Of a DNA stretch of 64,000 nt, positions 61,401 to 64,000 are shown one piece after another (the first letter of the stretch is position 1; every line of letters begins with the position of its first letter). Below the pieces are notes generated by a model, which worked only from the letters and a program-made list of their open reading frames with translations, was not told where the DNA came from and did not search any database. Both the position numbers and the translations under genes were made by a program. The stretch comes from Physella acuta (Eukaryota; Mollusca; Gastropoda; Physidae): NCBI RefSeq assembly GCF_028476545.1, contig NW_026731951.1, positions 315,001 through 379,000 of the forward strand. Reading direction: 5' to 3'.

Positions 61401-63518
61401 TCGCTCATGATGGGAAATAGTGTTAGAAATTTCCGGCCAAGCAGGATTGCAGGTGAATGTTAGGAATAAGTCAGGCTTTCCACATTTGCGGACAATCGCC
61501 ATCGCGTCATGGTAGTTCTGTTGCATGTACCGTGGACTGCCTTGAAATGTAGAGGGAAGAATGATCAACTGTCCATGGTGAATGTTATTGCCTTGTGCTT
61601 TCGCAGCGATAGCATCAATCAGTCCCCTGTATTGTTCTACGCGCAAATCTTCTTGATGGGAGCGTAGGTAATGTAAACGCGCGCCTTCTGTTCTGACATA
61701 TGCGTCGACTACATATTGCTGGAACAGTTTGCCGCTGGAATGCAAGATGCTGAATGCAGATCTCATGGCAAGCCTGTAGGCATAAAATTGGAGTTGTGTG
61801 ACTCTGGTTCTGTTTGCTGTTCGCTTTTCTTCAACATGGGCCAATTGTATGTGCCAGCCTGGATCTCCGTAAGGAAATAGCAGCCATCTTCCGAAGTTCG
61901 AGAGCAACAGTTTTGTCGAAGACATTTTTCCAGAAATACGCGACTGATAGGAATAAACAGTTACCTGATGAAGGAATTTCGACTACATGGAAAGACCTGT
62001 TGACTCCACGAAATATATTTGAAGCGGTGGCTATTGTTAGGAACAAAGGGGCAAAATCAAAACAAACCTTCGGGGACAAACGTGGCTCAGACGACTGTAG
62101 GAGATACCAAAGCAACTCAGGACACAGGAGCGACTGAGGTGCACACTGCTGCGGGTACACACTGTTTCGCATGCCCCCCCCCTATGAAAGCAGCCTTCCG
62201 TGACGAAGGTTTACAGGCGACAATGAAAATATCAAGCAGAACTTGTTATCTCCCCTTAGTTTCAAATCATTCAAAAACTAAATTGTCTGCCTCTAATAGC
62301 CGTCAATTATTGGAGCCGTCTCTACTATTGTAAACATTTGGGGTGAACCACAGCTCACCTGACAGGTGGGGATGAGGAAGTGGCTAAGCTGTGTGGTGTT
62401 TTTGTATGGTCTCCATTTGCCGCTACTTAGCTGTTTTATTTTCTACTTTTCAATAATTCATAATTTGTGAATTCGACAGTATCAGTGCTGCTACTGAAAA
62501 TATTTCCTTTAAAACACTATCAGTAGGACGCTAAGGACAATAACCCACTCCCACACTCCTTTCCCCCAACCCCTACCCAACACCCCCTCCCCCCGTGAAA
62601 GCAGCCTCCTCTTAGTTACCTCCTCCAAGTTTAAAATAGTTTCAAACTAAATTATAGGCGTCACTAAACCCGGCTGTACGATTGTAAACATTTAGCGTGA
62701 ACAAGAGCTCACCAGACCATGTGGGGGTGGGGGAGGTTGCGATATGCCTAGAGAGGAAGAGAGGGGACTGCTAAGCGCGCTTACAGATTGGCGTTTTCTA
62801 ACGTCTCCAAGAAGAGAATTATATATATAGATTGTTTTCTATTTAACGTTGTGGGTGTCCGTGATTAGCCCTGGGGTATGCACACAGCTTACATAAACCA
62901 ATTTGTATTAAGTTTCGTTAATTCGTAATTGTCTAACATTTTTTTTTTCAAATTATATAATATTCATCAAAATGATTTTCAAAGTTTAATTTATTTATAT
63001 ATATTCTTGAAAGAAATGGATCACAATTTTCTTGTAAAGTTTTAAAAAGAACAACCTCCAAAACAATTCTTCCTTTCTTAGAAACAGATCGTAAAATAAC
63101 CTTCGAAAAATTGAGTGAAAATGAAAAGTAGTAACGAGAACGAATTTTTCCTAATTAGTTATATAAATATTTAAATATAGCTATAAAATTTTAAGTGGTA
63201 TGGTAAGTATGTTATATGGTTTATTACTAGTCTGCTTATAAATGTAGCATCTAGACATTTGAGTTTGTGTTTAATTTTCCACGCAGTTAATATTTCTACT
63301 ATTTAAATCTTTATCAGCTGATTGCTGCCAAGATCTTCTCCGTGGTTTTACACTCACCAGCTACAGCTACAACAACCAGACGTTGTTCACCTACACAGAA
63401 CCTAACACTGTTGTCGCTGTTTATGCAGTGACCTCAACATCAACACCTTCTGTAACCGCTGTGCAAATACAAGCCAAATTCTATATTTTAACACTTTGTG
63501 AAGTTGAGATTTTTGAAG
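50336..63518 (+). CDS. Modular EGF-like / fucolectin-type lectin protein, gene 2 (runs off the window)
   Basis: The start ATG at 50336 opens the signal peptide [20 protein letters not shown] (exon 50336-50399), clearly related to that of gene 1. Exons follow: 50932-51066 (8-Cys [13 protein letters not shown]), 56532-56675 ([11 protein letters not shown]), 57403-57597 ([18 protein letters not shown]), 58260-58466 ([25 protein letters not shown]) and 63318-63518 ([20 protein letters not shown]). All junctions are GT/AG in phase 1. A 15-nt microexon at 56790-56804 is possible. Only the first unit lies in the window, and the gene must continue to the right. Across the last splice the lectin reads R-A-D-C-C-Q-D-L, so the second fucose-site Arg is Leu. 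The intron 58467-63317 holds a Helitron. Confidence 0.75.
50826..50869 (+). mobile_element. SINE 3'-end fragment
   Basis: ATAGACCATCAGGTTTGAAA followed by ACTTTACTTACTTA matches the 3' end of the SINE at 27964-28229. The tRNA-like head is absent. It lies in intron 1 of gene 2. Confidence 0.5.
51258..53468. repeat. Nested tandem-repeat block, copy 1
   Basis: It opens with CTGTCTAGCTTCGCTTAGG, followed by about 0.7 kb of single-copy sequence with a TA array at 51860-51944. Four units of about 320-345 bp start near 51945, 52281, 52603 and 52948. Each has GAGCTCATATA, AGAATTTCACT, GCCCTCGTCGAGGGCTTTGA (with a perfect hairpin in most), GATTATATAGGGAAATAC, GTCAGTTTTGACCC and ACCACCTCACAAAAT. A GC-rich end piece (53286-53468) closes the block. 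Units are partly open on both strands, but no known protein is recognised. Confidence 0.8.
53477..53852. mobile_element. hAT-type MITE with poly-C body
   Basis: Ends are CAGTGGCGTAGCGAGG and CCTCGCTACGCCCCTG. A perfect 8-bp duplication ATACTAGG flanks it (53469-53476 and 53853-53860), as expected for hAT transposition. Inside are CAAACTTTCGATTTGCACC repeats between poly-C runs, as at 24124. Without the insertion the flanks read like the start of the repeat block at 51250, so it landed at the junction of the two block copies. Confidence 0.85.
53861..55318. repeat. Nested tandem-repeat block, copy 2
   Basis: The leader is the same as in copy 1 (CTGCCTAGCTTCGCTTAG, then about 0.65 kb). There are only two internal units, starting near 54511 and 54855. 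The same GC-rich end piece begins near 55198. The difference in unit number suggests unequal exchange or slippage inside the block. Confidence 0.8.
55321..55397. repeat. (CT)n then (TA)n microsatellite
   Basis: CT and TA arrays abut the end of repeat-block copy 2. Confidence 0.95.
56790..56804 (+). CDS. Possible 15-nt microexon of gene 2
   Basis: A strong polypyrimidine tract and CAG precede it, and GTAAGTATT follows. Both borders are phase 1, so inclusion would replace one Asp by GLVHEN between the two halves of the beta module without shifting the frame. No counterpart was seen in gene 1. It may be a chance pairing of splice-like signals. Confidence 0.35.
59125..61224 (-). pseudogene. Helitron Pif1-type helicase
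   Basis: The linker ([51 protein letters not shown]) is followed by Walker [36 protein letters not shown], Walker [13 protein letters not shown], and the C-terminal [12 protein letters not shown]...[11 protein letters not shown]. The frame is broken by two short tandem duplications, with period 56 bp at about 59980-60090 and 49 bp at about 59411-59505. In a Helitron this helicase unwinds donor DNA during rolling-circle transposition. This copy cannot make a full protein. Confidence 0.85.
61242..61925 (-). pseudogene. Helitron Rep N-terminal (Helitron_like_N) fragment
   Basis: Recognisable blocks are [79 protein letters not shown] and FVIEFQKRG. In complete elements QKRG runs into the HxH metal-binding motif and later the paired catalytic tyrosines. 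Here the sequence jumps to the linker before the helicase, so the nuclease core is deleted and the element cannot move by itself. Confidence 0.85.
61831..62172 (-). pseudogene. OTU-like fragment upstream of Rep
   Basis: A short frame contains [20 protein letters not shown], resembling the start of OTU cysteine proteases (usual DGNCLFRA). The usual Asp is Ser here, and no catalytic His region follows. Some animal Helitrons carry an OTU domain, which fits the position. It overlaps the Rep fragment in another frame. Recognition rests on one motif. Confidence 0.5.
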
Positions 63519-64000
63519 GTATTAATTTTATATATTAACTAATACAGTGGTTTTTAAGCTGGATTGGAACAGTGTTTATTTCAACAACAAAAATTCCTGG
63601 AGAGGGGCGGGGGAGCACATTAAAACATTTGAGCGATTGACTAAAATTTCCGGGGAGGCGGACAGTTGTAAAAGTATATATTCAGATTCTGATTGTGCGG
63701 ACGAACACTTGGCACCACAGATGACATTTCAAATACAACAGTGTAACATAGCAATAAAGTGCGTCAGAGTGAGTTGACAAGTTTTGGTATCTCGACAATT
63801 CTATTTCGTGAAATATTTGACGTAAGTACACAAACACGTCACTTATCTTGTGAACTTCACATATACAGGCGCGCGTTGATCGTGTTTATACGTGCTGCGG
63901 CGAACACAATTTTTATTTTTATATCTTGGCACAGTTGTTGACGTGTGCTGGTACATCGTAGTGTGATTTCTTTCTTATTAATTTAATTCCTTCATACTTT
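63519..64000. other. Intron of gene 2 at the window edge
   Basis: Sequence after the donor GTATTA of the second lectin exon. No further EGF or lectin exon was recognised before the window ends. Short open frames here lack splice or family support. Confidence 0.4.

Larger units (their letters stand above)
59092..62831 (-). mobile_element. Helitron with intact ends and decayed coding region
   Basis: On the minus strand the element starts TCTATATATATAATTC at 62831 and ends with hairpin GCGGCGTATATTACGCCGC, then GGGTCGACTAG at 59092. The flanks are A and T, so it inserted at AT, as Helitrons do. Coding remnants in order are an OTU-like piece, a Rep N-terminal region and a Pif1-type helicase. The 5' 0.6 kb is non-coding and holds two related copies of a GTGAGCT-containing segment. 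It splits the intron between the two lectin exons of gene 2 and points against that gene. Confidence 0.9.

Overview
The window looks like a slice of a mollusc genome, most likely a heterobranch (pulmonate-type) gastropod. This is an inference from AT-rich spliced genes, very many long (TA)n arrays, Helitrons, hAT-type MITEs, tRNA-derived SINEs, and secreted EGF/fucolectin-like mosaic proteins of a kind common in that group. No species can be fixed from the sequence alone.

Left third (about 0.56-17.4 kb, minus strand): three tandem paralogues, A (562-5247), B (9424-12084) and C (15196-17357). Each has six exons of identical length (73, 149, 125, 145, 116 and 64 nt) and encodes a 223-residue secreted protein with eight shared cysteines. 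The motifs (GEYSNAGD, YFEE...RQE, the paired PEC/PDC segment) suggest a CpcT/CpeT-like fold, the family of phycobiliprotein lyases, but this is a family-level guess. An orphan copy of exon 2 lies between B and C. Intron 3 of gene A is filled by a 45-bp minisatellite that grows directly out of the exon 3 splice donor.

Middle (19.9-42.5 kb, plus strand): a large divergent gene for a mosaic protein. A signal peptide is followed by three repeats of [8-cysteine EGF-like module, a two-exon beta-rich module, a two-exon fucolectin-type F5/8C lectin domain], then four more EGF-like modules and an uncertain tail. Every internal exon is phase 1-1. Units 2 and 3 share intron sequence, so they arose by segmental duplication. 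A SINE entered unit 2 after that split, and the empty site survives in unit 3.

Right (50.3 kb to the window end, plus strand): the start of a paralogous gene with the same signal peptide, EGF, beta module and lectin order. It is stretched over 13 kb by a nested tandem-repeat block (51.3-55.3 kb), a hAT MITE and an inserted 3.74-kb Helitron (59092-62831, minus strand). The Helitron splits the two halves of the lectin domain. It keeps its termini and most of a Pif1-like helicase but lacks the core of its Rep nuclease.

The intergenic 42.5-50.3 kb stretch holds only repeats. The two plus-strand genes probably encode secreted or cell-surface glycan-binding proteins, plausibly for recognition or immunity. 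The minus-strand cluster encodes small secreted disulfide-rich proteins of unknown role.
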